A stretch of DNA of 64,000 nt, taken from positions 124,001-188,000 of the forward strand of contig NZ_KQ434756.1 of the NCBI RefSeq assembly GCF_001270745.1. The letters run 5' to 3'. The stretch is from Jiangella muralis (lineage in GTDB: Bacteria; Actinomycetota; Actinomycetes; Jiangellales; Jiangellaceae). A program made the translations under genes and the position numbers. Positions 33,693-42,688 of the stretch are shown here, piece after piece. The stretch's first letter is position 1, and every line of letters begins with the position of its first letter. The notes beneath the pieces are model-generated. The model saw nothing but the letters and a program-made list of their open reading frames with translations, made no database searches and was not told the origin of the DNA.

Positions 33693-35312
33693 TCAGCGGG
33701 CGAGGTTCAGTTCGGCGAGCATCGACGCCCCCGACGACGCGGTGATGACGATCTTGACGTGCCGGGCCGTGCTGCGATCGATCTCGGCCCAGGCGATCTC
33801 CCCGGCCACGGAGACGTGCCCGGTGCGCACGTCGACGGGGTCGCCCCAGTCGACCCCGTCAGCCGAAAGGTAGACCGACGCGGTCTCGGCGTAGCCGGGC
33901 TTGAGGTTCAGCCCGATCCACGAGATCCGCTGCGGCTCGGCGAAGCTGAGGGTGAAGTGGCGCGGCGCCTCAGGGGTGGCGACGGGGCCGAGCGAGGAGT
34001 ACCAGTACTCGGCCACGCCGTCGACCGCTCCGCCGGGCTGGGCGGTCGGGTGGTTCTGGTGGCTGCTGGTGAGGTCGGTCGTGAAGGTGGCCTCACCGGC
34101 GGCGACCATGGCGGGAAGGTCCAGGACGGCTTCCGCCGGGGGTGCCTCGGGCTCCGGCGGCTGGACGTCGACGTAGTCGCTGAGGGAGCTGAACGTCCCG
34201 ACCACGGCGTGGAGGTTGGTGTCGTAGCTGACCGTCAGGAACCGGCCGCCCCGCACGACCGCGGTGCTCGGGTCGCCCTGGTCCACGTTCTGCTGCGACA
34301 TGTACAGCAGGACGGGGCTGGTGTCGGTCCAGGCCTGGTCGCGGCGGCGGAGCCGGCCCACGATCGGCTCGTTCGAGCCGTAGTCCCGCCCGCCGTAGGT
34401 GAGCAGCACCTTGCCGCCCGGCAGCGTCATCAGGTCCGGTGCCTGCATGCTCCACGGCACCTTGCTCGCGACGCTCCAGGTGCGGCCGCCGTCGAAGGAG
34501 TCGCTGACGTACCCCGGACGGATCACCGCGGTCACGTGTCCGCCGGGGAGGACCGCCAGCTCGGTCTCGGACAGCGCGACGCCCGGCTCCGCGGGCAGCA
34601 TGACCTCGTTCTCCAGCGGCCAGGTCCGCCCGCCGTCGGTGCTGCGCACGACGCTGGCGCGGCCGAGGGTGGCGTCCGGGCGCGTGCCGTAGAGGGGGAT
34701 CAGCAGGTCGCCGTCGTCCAGTTCGACGACCTCACCGGACTCGGCCGCCCAGCCCAGGTGGTACGCGCCGCTGCGCGGGCCGCACCCGCAGCTCATCGAC
34801 GACTCCACCAACGCCGGCTCGGACCACGTCTGCCCGCCGTCCTCGGAGCGCACCACGTAGGTGCCTCGAAGCGTCGCGGCCGCGTCGGGATATCCGGTCC
34901 AGTCGGTCTGGAACCAGGTGATCACGATGGTCCCATCGCGCAGCTGGGTGATCTGTGCGTCGCGGTCGTCGACCGGCGTGTCGATCACCACCCGCGGCTC
35001 GGACCACGTCGCGCCGCCGTCCGTGCTCTCCGTCCACCGCACCTCCCCGTCGTGATCGCCTCCGGGGATGCCGGCGGAGTGCTCGTTGTTCCAGTAGTAG
35101 ACCGTGACCAGCCGGCCGTCGTCGAGGTGCACGATCTCCGGGAAGAACGGCTTCTGGTCGCCCTCCTGCGTCGCGATGAGCACGTCGGGCTGCGTCGGGT
35201 CGTCCGGGCCGGCGCCGGCGGGCGCCCCGGCCAGGCCGCTGACGACGAGGGCCGTACCGGCGGTCAGGGCGCCCAGCATGGCCCTGCGGGGGCTTCGGGA
35301 AGGTCTGGTCAT
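33693..35312 (-). CDS. Secreted sialidase-superfamily protein with C-terminal F5/8-type domain
   Basis: A 539-residue exported protein. The signal SPRRAMLGALTAGTALVVSG has a twin arginine and may use Tat. The propeller carries four Asp boxes: ESTDGGATW, RSEDGGQTW, RSTDGGRTW and DSFDGGRTW. The last 140 residues form a discoidin-like (F5/8 type C) domain with WIGLNLKPGYAETASVYLSA. AAAGGAG precedes ATG 35312; the longer upstream frame is shadow. It probably attacks a surface-bound glycan. It is preceded by paired TTCCATGTCA boxes. Confidence 0.87.
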   Translation of the reverse strand: MTRPSRSPRRAMLGALTAGTALVVSGLAGAPAGAGPDDPTQPDVLIATQEGDQKPFFPEIVHLDDGRLVTVYYWNNEHSAGIPGGDHDGEVRWTESTDGGATWSEPRVVIDTPVDDRDAQITQLRDGTIVITWFQTDWTGYPDAAATLRGTYVVRSEDGGQTWSEPALVESSMSCGCGPRSGAYHLGWAAESGEVVELDDGDLLIPLYGTRPDATLGRASVVRSTDGGRTWPLENEVMLPAEPGVALSETELAVLPGGHVTAVIRPGYVSDSFDGGRTWSVASKVPWSMQAPDLMTLPGGKVLLTYGGRDYGSNEPIVGRLRRRDQAWTDTSPVLLYMSQQNVDQGDPSTAVVRGGRFLTVSYDTNLHAVVGTFSSLSDYVDVQPPEPEAPPAEAVLDLPAMVAAGEATFTTDLTSSHQNHPTAQPGGAVDGVAEYWYSSLGPVATPEAPRHFTLSFAEPQRISWIGLNLKPGYAETASVYLSADGVDWGDPVDVRTGHVSVAGEIAWAEIDRSTARHVKIVITASSGASMLAELNLAR

Positions 35313-35398
35313 GACTGCTCCTTTCGATGCGCGTGGCCGTGCGGCACTGCCGTTCGAGAGAGCTGCTGACGCAATGACGGAACTCAACCTGGCATAGA

Positions 35399-35462
35399 GT
35401 TCCATGTCAATGGTCAGACGGAGCCAGTGGACGCCAGCCACCGGTCGGCACTGACATGGAAC
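35399..35462. promoter_or_regulatory. Paired inverted boxes GTTCCATGTCA / TGACATGGAAC
   Basis: An 11-base perfect inverted repeat at 35399-35409 and 35452-35462, 42 bp apart, upstream of the sialidase-like gene. On the minus strand the first box overlaps TTGACA (35410 to 35405), a consensus -35. This suggests a looped or two-site operator; the regulator is unknown. Confidence 0.5.
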
Positions 35463-35553
35463 ATGATTCTGCGCCGCTTCGCGAGGCGACGACCCGGCCC
35501 GCGCTGGACGCGGACGGACGCCCAGCCGGGCAGGCCGTCGTGCCGTGACGCCG

Positions 35554-36507
35554 TCAGAGAGTGACGCGGTCTCTGGTGCGGCGACGCCAGTCGCGGGCGT
35601 ACGGGCTGAGCTCGTCGTCCCGGTGGACGTCGGTGGCGACAACCGCCGGCGCGCCGCCGGCCGGGCAGCCGGCCGCCCAGCCGCCGCGCGGGCCGATGAC
35701 CCCGGCGTGCGGGCCCGACGGGTCGGCGGGGACGGCGAGGCTGATCCAGTAGCTGTTCGCCGCCGCGTAGCCGCGGGCCTCGGTGGTGACGGTCTCGCGG
35801 CCGGGCACGCCGCCGGTCTCGTACGACACCAGGACGCCGTCGACGTCGAGGCGCTCGTACTCGGTGAACAGCTCCGGGAAGTGCACGTCCATCCCGAGCG
35901 CGAGCCCGAACCGGTACCCGTCGACGTCGATGGTGCAGGGTCCGGCGCCGGGCGCGTACAGGTAGCTCAGCTTGGTGTTCGACAGGGTCCGCTCGTCGTA
36001 CCGGGCCACCACCGCACCCTCGTCGGAGACGACGTAGAGGCTGTTGTGCGGACGGGACGGCGCCGGGCGGCGATGTGGCGCGGCGAGCACCGTCCAGATC
36101 GCCAGCTCCCCCGCCAGCCGGACGACCTGGTCGAGCTCATCGTCCAGCACCGTCCACGCGGCGCGGGTCCAGTCGGCCGGCCCCACCTCGTCCGGGCCCA
36201 GTTCGGACAGGACGAACTTGTCCGGGAAGCAGATCGCGCCCTCGGTGAAGTGCACCAGCCGCGCACCGGCCGCGGCCGCGTCCGTCATCAGCCGGCGCAC
36301 CTCGGCGCCACTCGCGCGCAAGCCGTCGGCGTCGGTGGGGTCGGTCCGGACGGTCGACTGCGCGACGGCGATCGGCAGCGGCGTCTCCCTCGGCGGCTCG
36401 TCGGCGGACGGCGCCGGGCGGACGTTGCGGAGCGCGGCCGTGTAGGACTCGCCGGTCTTGGCGGCGCGGGCACGGACCCGTCGTTTGAGGTTTCGGTCTG
36501 TCGTCAT
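35554..36507 (-). CDS. Nitrilase-superfamily carbon-nitrogen hydrolase-like protein, catalytic Cys apparently missing
   Basis: A 317-residue nitrilase-fold protein. The Glu (ARLVHFTEGAICFP) and Lys (RTLSNTKLSY) of the catalytic triad are present. The nucleophile elbow reads FGLALGMDVHFPELF, with Gly where the family has Cys (usual G-x-x-I-C-x-D). It may be a pseudoenzyme or a shifted-nucleophile subgroup. The first 35 residues (NLKRRVRARAAKTGESYTAA) are a basic segment seen in short actinobacterial DNA-binding or toxin-related proteins. GGGAGG precedes ATG 36507. Confidence 0.78.
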   Translation of the reverse strand: MTTDRNLKRRVRARAAKTGESYTAALRNVRPAPSADEPPRETPLPIAVAQSTVRTDPTDADGLRASGAEVRRLMTDAAAAGARLVHFTEGAICFPDKFVLSELGPDEVGPADWTRAAWTVLDDELDQVVRLAGELAIWTVLAAPHRRPAPSRPHNSLYVVSDEGAVVARYDERTLSNTKLSYLYAPGAGPCTIDVDGYRFGLALGMDVHFPELFTEYERLDVDGVLVSYETGGVPGRETVTTEARGYAAANSYWISLAVPADPSGPHAGVIGPRGGWAAGCPAGGAPAVVATDVHRDDELSPYARDWRRRTRDRVTL

Positions 36508-36712
36508 CGCTGGCCTCCCACGCACTCGCACGTGATCCCCCAGCAATCCCGTCCGAGGCGGTAGACCAGGACGAGCGGCTCGAGATCAGGAGTCCCTTTG
36601 CCTTCAGGAGCGAGACCGGGCTGGGGCCGGCCGGCGAAGGTGAGGCGGGAGCCACGCCAGGCTCACAGCCTTCCGCACCGCTTCGGGCCGCGTCAACACC
36701 ACGCGCCGGATG

Positions 36713-37111
36713 TCAGCCCGCCCCGTGCGCCGCGACCCAGGCGTCATACTCGGCGTCGTCGTCGGGGGTGCGGTCGATCAACGCGATCAGCTGCGCCCGC
36801 GCCGCCGTCAGCTGCTCGATCGCCGACGTCAGACGGTCGCGCTCGGACTCCAGCGGCGACAGCATCGACCGGCAGCCGGGCATCAGCCCGTCGCCGGTGT
36901 CGACCATGCACGGCAGCAGGTCGGCGATCAGGTGGCTCGGCAGCCCGGCCGCGAGCAGCGACCGCACGTGCCGCACCGCGGCGACATCGGACGGGGCGTA
37001 GTCGCGGTAGCCGCTGGGCAGCCGGGCCGGTCGGAGCAGGTTCTGCTCCTCGTAGTAGCGCAGCGCGCGCTCCGTCACGCCGGTTCGCCTGGCCAGTTCG
37101 CCGATCCGCAT
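36713..37111 (-). CDS. MerR family transcriptional regulator
   Basis: A 132-residue MerR protein. The HTH is MRIGELARRTGVTERALRYY, the wing contains SGYRDY, and a coiled coil (SPLESERDRLTSAIEQLTAA) precedes a short C-terminus. Two Cys (in LLPCMVDT and PGCRSM) lie in the effector region and could sense metal or redox. It is divergent from the imine-reductase-like gene. The shared spacer holds a MerR-type promoter with a 20-bp spacer and a dyad. Confidence 0.92.
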   Translation of the reverse strand: MRIGELARRTGVTERALRYYEEQNLLRPARLPSGYRDYAPSDVAAVRHVRSLLAAGLPSHLIADLLPCMVDTGDGLMPGCRSMLSPLESERDRLTSAIEQLTAARAQLIALIDRTPDDDAEYDAWVAAHGAG

Positions 37112-37140
37112 CGCGCCCTCCGTGCTCGCCCACCGCCGAC

Positions 37141-37172
37141 TTGACCCTCACGTCGGCGTGAAGGTTTAGCGT
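37141..37172 (+). promoter_or_regulatory. MerR-type promoter with 20-bp spacer and central dyad
   Basis: TTGACC (37141-37146), 20 bases, TAGCGT (37167-37172). Between them ACCCTCAC (37144-37151) and GTGAAGGT (37158-37165) form a near-perfect dyad. The overlong spacer is the hallmark of promoters that MerR proteins untwist. The ATG follows 7 bases after the -10, so the message is probably leaderless. Confidence 0.75.
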
Positions 37173-37179
37173 ACCCGCC

Positions 37180-38076
37180 ATGACGACATCCGCGCAGGTC
37201 ACCGTCCTCGGGCTCGGCAAGATGGGGCAGACCCTCGCCCGCGCCTTCCTCGCCCACGGCCACCCGACGACGGTCTGGAACCGCTCGCCGGAGAAGGGCG
37301 ACGCGCTGGTGGCGGCGGGCGCGACCCGGGCCGCCAGCGTCGCCGACGCGGTCGCGGGCGCCGACCTCGTCGTGGTCTGTGTGGTCGACTACGCGGCCGC
37401 GCGACAGCTGCTCGAGCCGGCCGCCACCGCGCTGCGCGGGCGCACCGTCGTGAACCTCACCGCCGACACGCCGGACGCCGCGCGCTCCCTGGCCGCCTGG
37501 GCCGCCGATCACGGCGTCAACTATCTCGACGGGTCGATCATGACACCGACGATCACCATCGACACGCCGGACGCGGTGCTGATCTACAGCGGCCCGCACG
37601 ACCTCTACCGGAGGCACGCGGCGACACTGGCCGCGCTCGGCGGGACGCAGCACCACCTCGGCGCCGACCCAGGCCGCGCGGCCGCCTTCGACGTCGCACT
37701 GCTGGACTTCTTCTGGACGGCGTTCGCCGGCATGATGCACGCGTTCGCGCTGGCCAAGGCCGAGGGCATCGACGGCGCCGACCTCGTGCCGCTGGCCGAA
37801 GGGCTCGCCGCCCTGCTGAAGGACTCGGTCGCCGAGCACGGCGAGCGGCTGGACGCGGGCCGCTACGACGCCGACGTCGCGACGCTGGCGACGATCGCCG
37901 CCGGGCTGGAGCACGTCGTCGCGGCGTCGGAGCGGCGCGGCCTCGATACCAGCGTCCAGCACGCCGCGCTCGCGCAGCTGCACCGGGCCATCGACGCCGG
38001 GCACGGGGACGACGACGGGTCAGTGGTCAGCGCCGTCCTGCTCGCCGAGCGTGAGGAGGCCGGCAGCAGGGCCTGA
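37180..38076 (+). CDS. NAD(P)-dependent oxidoreductase, imine reductase-like
   Basis: A 298-residue beta-hydroxyacid dehydrogenase/imine reductase-fold protein. The Rossmann loop is VLGLGKMGQTLARAFLAHGH, then TVWNRSPEKG with an Arg/Ser pair favouring NADPH. The conserved Lys of 6-phosphogluconate-type enzymes is not at the usual place, as in imine reductases. The C-terminal helical domain has DVALLDFFWTAFAGMMHAFA. It is controlled by the divergent MerR protein, so its substrate or stressor is likely the inducer (inference). Confidence 0.87.
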   Translation: MTTSAQVTVLGLGKMGQTLARAFLAHGHPTTVWNRSPEKGDALVAAGATRAASVADAVAGADLVVVCVVDYAAARQLLEPAATALRGRTVVNLTADTPDAARSLAAWAADHGVNYLDGSIMTPTITIDTPDAVLIYSGPHDLYRRHAATLAALGGTQHHLGADPGRAAAFDVALLDFFWTAFAGMMHAFALAKAEGIDGADLVPLAEGLAALLKDSVAEHGERLDAGRYDADVATLATIAAGLEHVVAASERRGLDTSVQHAALAQLHRAIDAGHGDDDGSVVSAVLLAEREEAGSRA

Positions 38077-38090
38077 CCAGCGGCATGTTT

Positions 38091-38103
38091 GCGCCATTGG
38101 CGC
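38091..38103. repeat. Palindrome GCGCCATTGGCGC
   Basis: Six-base arms around a T, 15 bp after the imine-reductase stop and 123 bp before the subtilase. It may be a weak terminator or an operator. It resembles the dyad at 13668-13684 (GCGCCAAC/GTTGGCGC). Confidence 0.35.
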
Positions 38104-38225
38104 CTACCGGCCACGCCTAGTCCTTCCGCCCCGGGCAGCGGCGGTGCCAGATTGACCGGACCGGACATCCGGCCCATCTGGTACCGCCCACGTCTCGCCC
38201 TGCCCCGCCGAGAGAGGACGACGCG

Positions 38226-41200
38226 ATGCCCCCCACCGCGCCCGTGCCCCGATCCCGCCGACGACGACCGGCCGTCTGGTCCGCCACCGCGCTGACCGTC
38301 GCGCTGGCCGCCACCGCCGGCGCCACCGCCCCAGCGACATCGGCACCCGGCACCGCGACCACCCCGGCCGCCCCAGCTGCCCCGGCCACCGCGGCGACGG
38401 ACGACCCGACCAGCGCCGGGACCACCACCCGGGTCACGCTGGTCACCGGCGACATCGTCGACGTGACCACCACGGGCGGGAAGACGTCCGTCGCGGTCGC
38501 CGCGGCGGACCGCGGCGCGGTCGAGGCGTACGAACTGGACGGCGACACGTACGTCGTCCCGGCCCGGGTCGCGCCGCAGGTCCGCGCCGGCACCGTCGAC
38601 GACCAGCTGTTCAACGTGACGCGGCTGATCGAGAGCGGGTACGCCGACGACGCGACCACCGAGCTGCCGGTCATCGTCACCTACGACGGCGCCGCCGCCC
38701 GGTCCGCGTCCACCGTCGCCGCCAGCGCCGAGAACCTGCCGGCCAGCGACGCCACGCTGCCGCTGCCCAGCATCGACGGTGTCGCCGTCGAGGTCGCCAA
38801 GGCCGACGCCGGCACGTTCTGGGACGCCGTCCAGGCCGACGGCTCCGTCGGCGGCGTCTGGCTGGACGGCTCCGTGGCCGCGACCCTCGACGTCAGCGTG
38901 CCGATGGTCGGCGCGCCGGCGGCCTGGGAGCAGGGGTTCGACGGCACCGGCAGCACGGTCGCCGTCCTCGACACCGGCATCGACCCGGCCCACCCGGACG
39001 TCGCCGGTCAAATTGCCGTTCAACAGGACTTCACCGGTGGGAACAACCCGGTCGACGGGCACGGCCACGGCACCCACGTCGCGGCGACGGTCGCCGGCAC
39101 CGGCGCGAGTTCGGGCGGCACCCGCCAAGGCGTCGCGCCCGGCGCCGATCTGATGATCGGCAAGGTCCTCGACGACGGCGGCAGCGGCCAGGACTCCTGG
39201 GTGATCGCCGGCATGGAGTGGGCCGCGCGCAACGGCGCCGACGTCGTCAGCATGAGCCTCGGCGGATGGCCCACTGACGGCACCGACCCGCTCAGCCTGG
39301 CCGTGAACGAGCTGACCGCGGAGACCGGCGCGCTGTTCGTCATCGCCGGCGGCAACTACGGGCCCAGCGCCTACTCGCTGACCAGCCCGGGCGCCGCCGA
39401 CGCCGCGCTCACCGTCGGCAACGTCACGAAGACCGACGACCTGGCGTCGTCGTCCGGCCGCGGCCCGCGGGTCGGCGATCACGCCGTCAAGCCCGACCTC
39501 ACCGCGCCCGGCACGAACATCGTCGCCGCCCGCGCCGCCGGCACCGCGATGGGCACGCCGGTCGACAACCTCTACACCAGCGCGTCCGGCACCTCGATGG
39601 CCACGCCGCACGTCGCCGGAGCCGCCGCGATCGTCCGTCAGCAGCACCCTGACTGGACGCCCGAGCAGGTCAAGGCGGCCCTGGTGTCGACCGCGATCCC
39701 GCGCGACGGGCTCACCGTCTACCAGCAGGGCGGCGGCCGCCTCGACGTCGCGACCGCCGTCGCGCAGGGCGTGTATGCCGGCCCGGCGCCGCTGAACTTC
39801 GGCTACCTGCCCTACCCGCAGACCGGGCTGGAGCCGATCGTCCGCACCGTCACGTTCAGCAACGTCACGGCGGCGCCGGTCACGCTGGAGCTCACCGCGG
39901 CCGCCACCGCCGGCAGCACGCCCGCGCCGGCCGGCATGCTCACGCTCGGCGCGCCGTCGGTCACCGTCCCCGCCAACGGCACCGCCACCGTCGACGTCAC
40001 GCTCGACCCGTCGCTCGGCGCGGCCGGCCTGTACAGCGGCTTCGTCACCGGGACCGGCCCGGACGGGGTGAGCGTCGTGCTGCCGCTCGGGTTGAACAAG
40101 GAGCCGGAGGTCTACGAGCTGACGGTCACCGTCTTGGACCGCGAGGGCAACCCCAACCGCGGCGCGACCGTCCAGATCGGCAACGTCGACGACTCCTCGA
40201 AGCACGTATCGTTCCCGAACCTGGACGCGCGCGGCCAGGCGACCGTCCGCGTCCCACCGGGCACGTACAGCGCGCTGAGCATCTTGAGCGAGCTGGACGG
40301 CGAGCGGTACACGTACACGTTCGCCGGCGACCCGCAGATCGAGGTCGGGCCGGGCGGCGCGAGCGTCGTGCTGGACGCCCGCACCGCGGTCCCGGTGACC
40401 GCCGACGTCGGCCGCACCGTCGAGGGCGTGTCGGCGAAGCTGGAGTTCTGGCGCTTCCCGCTGGCCGGCGAGGCGATGAGCTACCGCTACCTGCTCGGCG
40501 AGCCGTTCACCGACGTGTACGCGACGCCGACCGAGGACGTCACCGAGGGCGGGTTCCACCTCGTCACGCAGTTCTCACTGGCCGAGCCGGACCTCATCGT
40601 CGACGGCTCCGGGCTGGACGCGTTCGAGCCGGAGTACTTCATCTACGCGCCGAAGCTGCCGGACGGCCGGTTCCGCCACGACGTCGTCGACGCCGGCGCC
40701 GCCACGCCGGCCGAGCTGGCCGCCGTCGACCTCGACGGGAAGATCGCGCTGGTCGAGGCGACGGGCGGGCAGTGGAGCGAGCAGATCCGGGCGGTCGCGG
40801 CGGCCGGCGCCGAGGTGGCGTTCCTCTACAGCCGGAACGGTTACCCGTTCTCCGGCGCGGTCGAGCGCGGGCTGCCGATCCCGGCGGCCGCACTGGACCT
40901 CAGCGAGGCCGAGACGCTGCTGGCCCGCGGCGGCGGCGCCGTCACCGTCCACTCGACGCCGGTCAGCGAGTTCCTCTACGACCTGCGCTTCGACGAGGAC
41001 GGCGGGGTGGGGACCGACCTCGCACACGTCGTCGACACCGACGACCTCGCCACGGTCACGAGCACGTACCACGCGGACGCGCCGGAGCGCACCGTCTCGG
41101 ACGTCAACCCGTCGTTCGCGCCCTGGCAGAACAACTCGTTCGACTCCTACCGCTACTTCCGGGCGCCGCTGGAGCGGACGGAGTACGTGCTGACCTCGCC

Positions 41201-42056
41201 GGACATGCTGTGGTTCAAGCAGCTCTCCGGCTACGAGACGGACGAGGTGGCGCTGGCCCGGCACGCCCGCGACCGGCTGCGGACGCTCGAGCCTGGCGAC
41301 GAGCTGGAGGACAGCTGGTTCGGCGGGCCGTTCGTGCCGACGCCGCGGCGCGAGGTGCTCGAGCAGGAGCGGATGGCGATCCCGTGCCCGGCCTGCCGCG
41401 ACGCCGACGAGCTGTTCTTCTGGATCGAGGACCTCGCCGACTCCGGCGACGGCCACTACGGCGCCTGGGACACCCGCTGGGAGAACTCGGCGACCCGCCT
41501 GTACCGCGACGACGAGCTGGTGGTGAGCCGGCGGACCGGGCGCGGGGTGCTGGCGGCGGTCCCGGCGGACTCGGAGTACCGGCTGGAGATCGACGCGTGG
41601 TCGGACGCCCCGTGGAGCTTCGGGACGCGGTCGTCGACGGCCTGGACGTTCCGGTCCGCGGCGCCGGCATCCGGCGTCGGCGACCTGCCCGTGCAGTACG
41701 CGTGCACCGACCGCGGGCACCGGAACTGCGCCTTCCTGCCGCTGCTGTTCGCGTCGTACGACGTGCCGCTCGACGAGCTGAACCGGGCGCCGTCCGGGCG
41801 GACGTTCACCTTCGACCTCACCGTGGGCGGGCAGGTCGGCGCACCGGAGCCGCCGGTCCGGCGGGTGCGGGTCGAGGTGTCGTACGACGACGGCGCCACC
41901 TGGCGGCCCGCGGTGGTGCGGCCGGACGACGACGGGGAGTACTCCGTCACCGTCCGGCACCCGAAGGACGCCGAGCACGTCTCGCTGCGGATCGACGCCC
42001 AGGGCGACGGCACCCGGCTGGAGCAGGAGGTGATCCGGACCTACCCGCTGGACTGA
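38226..42056 (+). CDS. Large secreted S8 family serine peptidase (subtilase)
   Basis: A 1276-residue exported peptidase. It has a signal peptide to about residue 40 and an Ala/Pro/Thr-rich linker. The catalytic triad is Asp249 (AVLDTGID), His284 (GHGTHVAAT) and Ser457 (GTSMATPHVAG), with oxyanion Asn377 (AGGNYG). A PA-like domain lies in the C-terminal half (LDGKIALVEATGG), beyond Ig-like and carboxypeptidase-regulatory-like domains. It ends with a beta-sandwich (VEVSYDDGATWRPAVV). GAGAGAGGA precedes the ATG. Like streptomycete subtilases of this size it probably degrades extracellular protein. Confidence 0.93.
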   Translation: MPPTAPVPRSRRRRPAVWSATALTVALAATAGATAPATSAPGTATTPAAPAAPATAATDDPTSAGTTTRVTLVTGDIVDVTTTGGKTSVAVAAADRGAVEAYELDGDTYVVPARVAPQVRAGTVDDQLFNVTRLIESGYADDATTELPVIVTYDGAAARSASTVAASAENLPASDATLPLPSIDGVAVEVAKADAGTFWDAVQADGSVGGVWLDGSVAATLDVSVPMVGAPAAWEQGFDGTGSTVAVLDTGIDPAHPDVAGQIAVQQDFTGGNNPVDGHGHGTHVAATVAGTGASSGGTRQGVAPGADLMIGKVLDDGGSGQDSWVIAGMEWAARNGADVVSMSLGGWPTDGTDPLSLAVNELTAETGALFVIAGGNYGPSAYSLTSPGAADAALTVGNVTKTDDLASSSGRGPRVGDHAVKPDLTAPGTNIVAARAAGTAMGTPVDNLYTSASGTSMATPHVAGAAAIVRQQHPDWTPEQVKAALVSTAIPRDGLTVYQQGGGRLDVATAVAQGVYAGPAPLNFGYLPYPQTGLEPIVRTVTFSNVTAAPVTLELTAAATAGSTPAPAGMLTLGAPSVTVPANGTATVDVTLDPSLGAAGLYSGFVTGTGPDGVSVVLPLGLNKEPEVYELTVTVLDREGNPNRGATVQIGNVDDSSKHVSFPNLDARGQATVRVPPGTYSALSILSELDGERYTYTFAGDPQIEVGPGGASVVLDARTAVPVTADVGRTVEGVSAKLEFWRFPLAGEAMSYRYLLGEPFTDVYATPTEDVTEGGFHLVTQFSLAEPDLIVDGSGLDAFEPEYFIYAPKLPDGRFRHDVVDAGAATPAELAAVDLDGKIALVEATGGQWSEQIRAVAAAGAEVAFLYSRNGYPFSGAVERGLPIPAAALDLSEAETLLARGGGAVTVHSTPVSEFLYDLRFDEDGGVGTDLAHVVDTDDLATVTSTYHADAPERTVSDVNPSFAPWQNNSFDSYRYFRAPLERTEYVLTSPDMLWFKQLSGYETDEVALARHARDRLRTLEPGDELEDSWFGGPFVPTPRREVLEQERMAIPCPACRDADELFFWIEDLADSGDGHYGAWDTRWENSATRLYRDDELVVSRRTGRGVLAAVPADSEYRLEIDAWSDAPWSFGTRSSTAWTFRSAAPASGVGDLPVQYACTDRGHRNCAFLPLLFASYDVPLDELNRAPSGRTFTFDLTVGGQVGAPEPPVRRVRVEVSYDDGATWRPAVVRPDDDGEYSVTVRHPKDAEHVSLRIDAQGDGTRLEQEVIRTYPLD

Positions 42057-42097
42057 TCCGCTTGCCGCATCGGTCTGGACGTCCTGAGCTGCACCGT

Positions 42098-42112
42098 GAT
42101 ACACCTTGTATC
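42098..42112. promoter_or_regulatory. TetR operator-like dyad GATACA-CCT-TGTATC
   Basis: Six-base perfect arms around CCT, ending at the base before the GTG start of the TetR gene. The site would block transcription of the TetR-MFS pair. Confidence 0.6.
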
Positions 42113-42688
42113 GTGAGTGAATCGACGGTGTCTCAGGACGTCCTGGCCGCGGCCAAGCGGCTGGCCGAGCGGCAGCAGCTGGGCGGCGCCTCGATGGCCG
42201 ACATCGCCAAGGAGGCCGGCATCACCCGCGTCACGCTGTACCGGCGCGGCGAGACGCGGACGGCGATCCTGGTCGCGCTGCGCGACGAGCTGGCCCGCGA
42301 GGAGCGCGAGCGGCTGCTCCCCGTCCTCACCGGCCCCGGCGACGCGCGCGCCCGGCTGACCGCGGCGTTCGAGGTCTTCTGCGCGGTCACCGACGAACGG
42401 GCCGACCTGATGGCCGGGCTCGACGACCCGACGCTGAACGCGATCTACCACGATCCCGGCGACGAGTCGCTCACCCGCACCGAGTTCACCGCACCGATCG
42501 TCCGGCTGCTGCGCGACGGCGCGCTGGACGGCTCGCTGCGGCCGTCCGCCGATCCGGACGAGACCGCAACGATCCTCTACGTCCAGGTCTGCGAGACGTA
42601 CCGCCACCTGCGCCGCGAACACCGCTGGTCGGCGAAGCGCGCCACGGACGCCGTCATCGACCTCACGCTCCACGGGCTACTGCCGTGA
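42113..42688 (+). CDS. TetR/AcrR family transcriptional regulator
   Basis: A 191-residue TetR protein. The HTH core is SMADIAKEAGITRVTLYRRG, followed by an all-helical effector domain. The GTG at 42113 directly abuts the GATACA dyad; no ribosome site is seen, so the message may be leaderless. GTGA overlap with the MFS gene shows coupling. It probably represses this pair and responds to a transported drug. Confidence 0.9.
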   Translation: MSESTVSQDVLAAAKRLAERQQLGGASMADIAKEAGITRVTLYRRGETRTAILVALRDELAREERERLLPVLTGPGDARARLTAAFEVFCAVTDERADLMAGLDDPTLNAIYHDPGDESLTRTEFTAPIVRLLRDGALDGSLRPSADPDETATILYVQVCETYRHLRREHRWSAKRATDAVIDLTLHGLLP

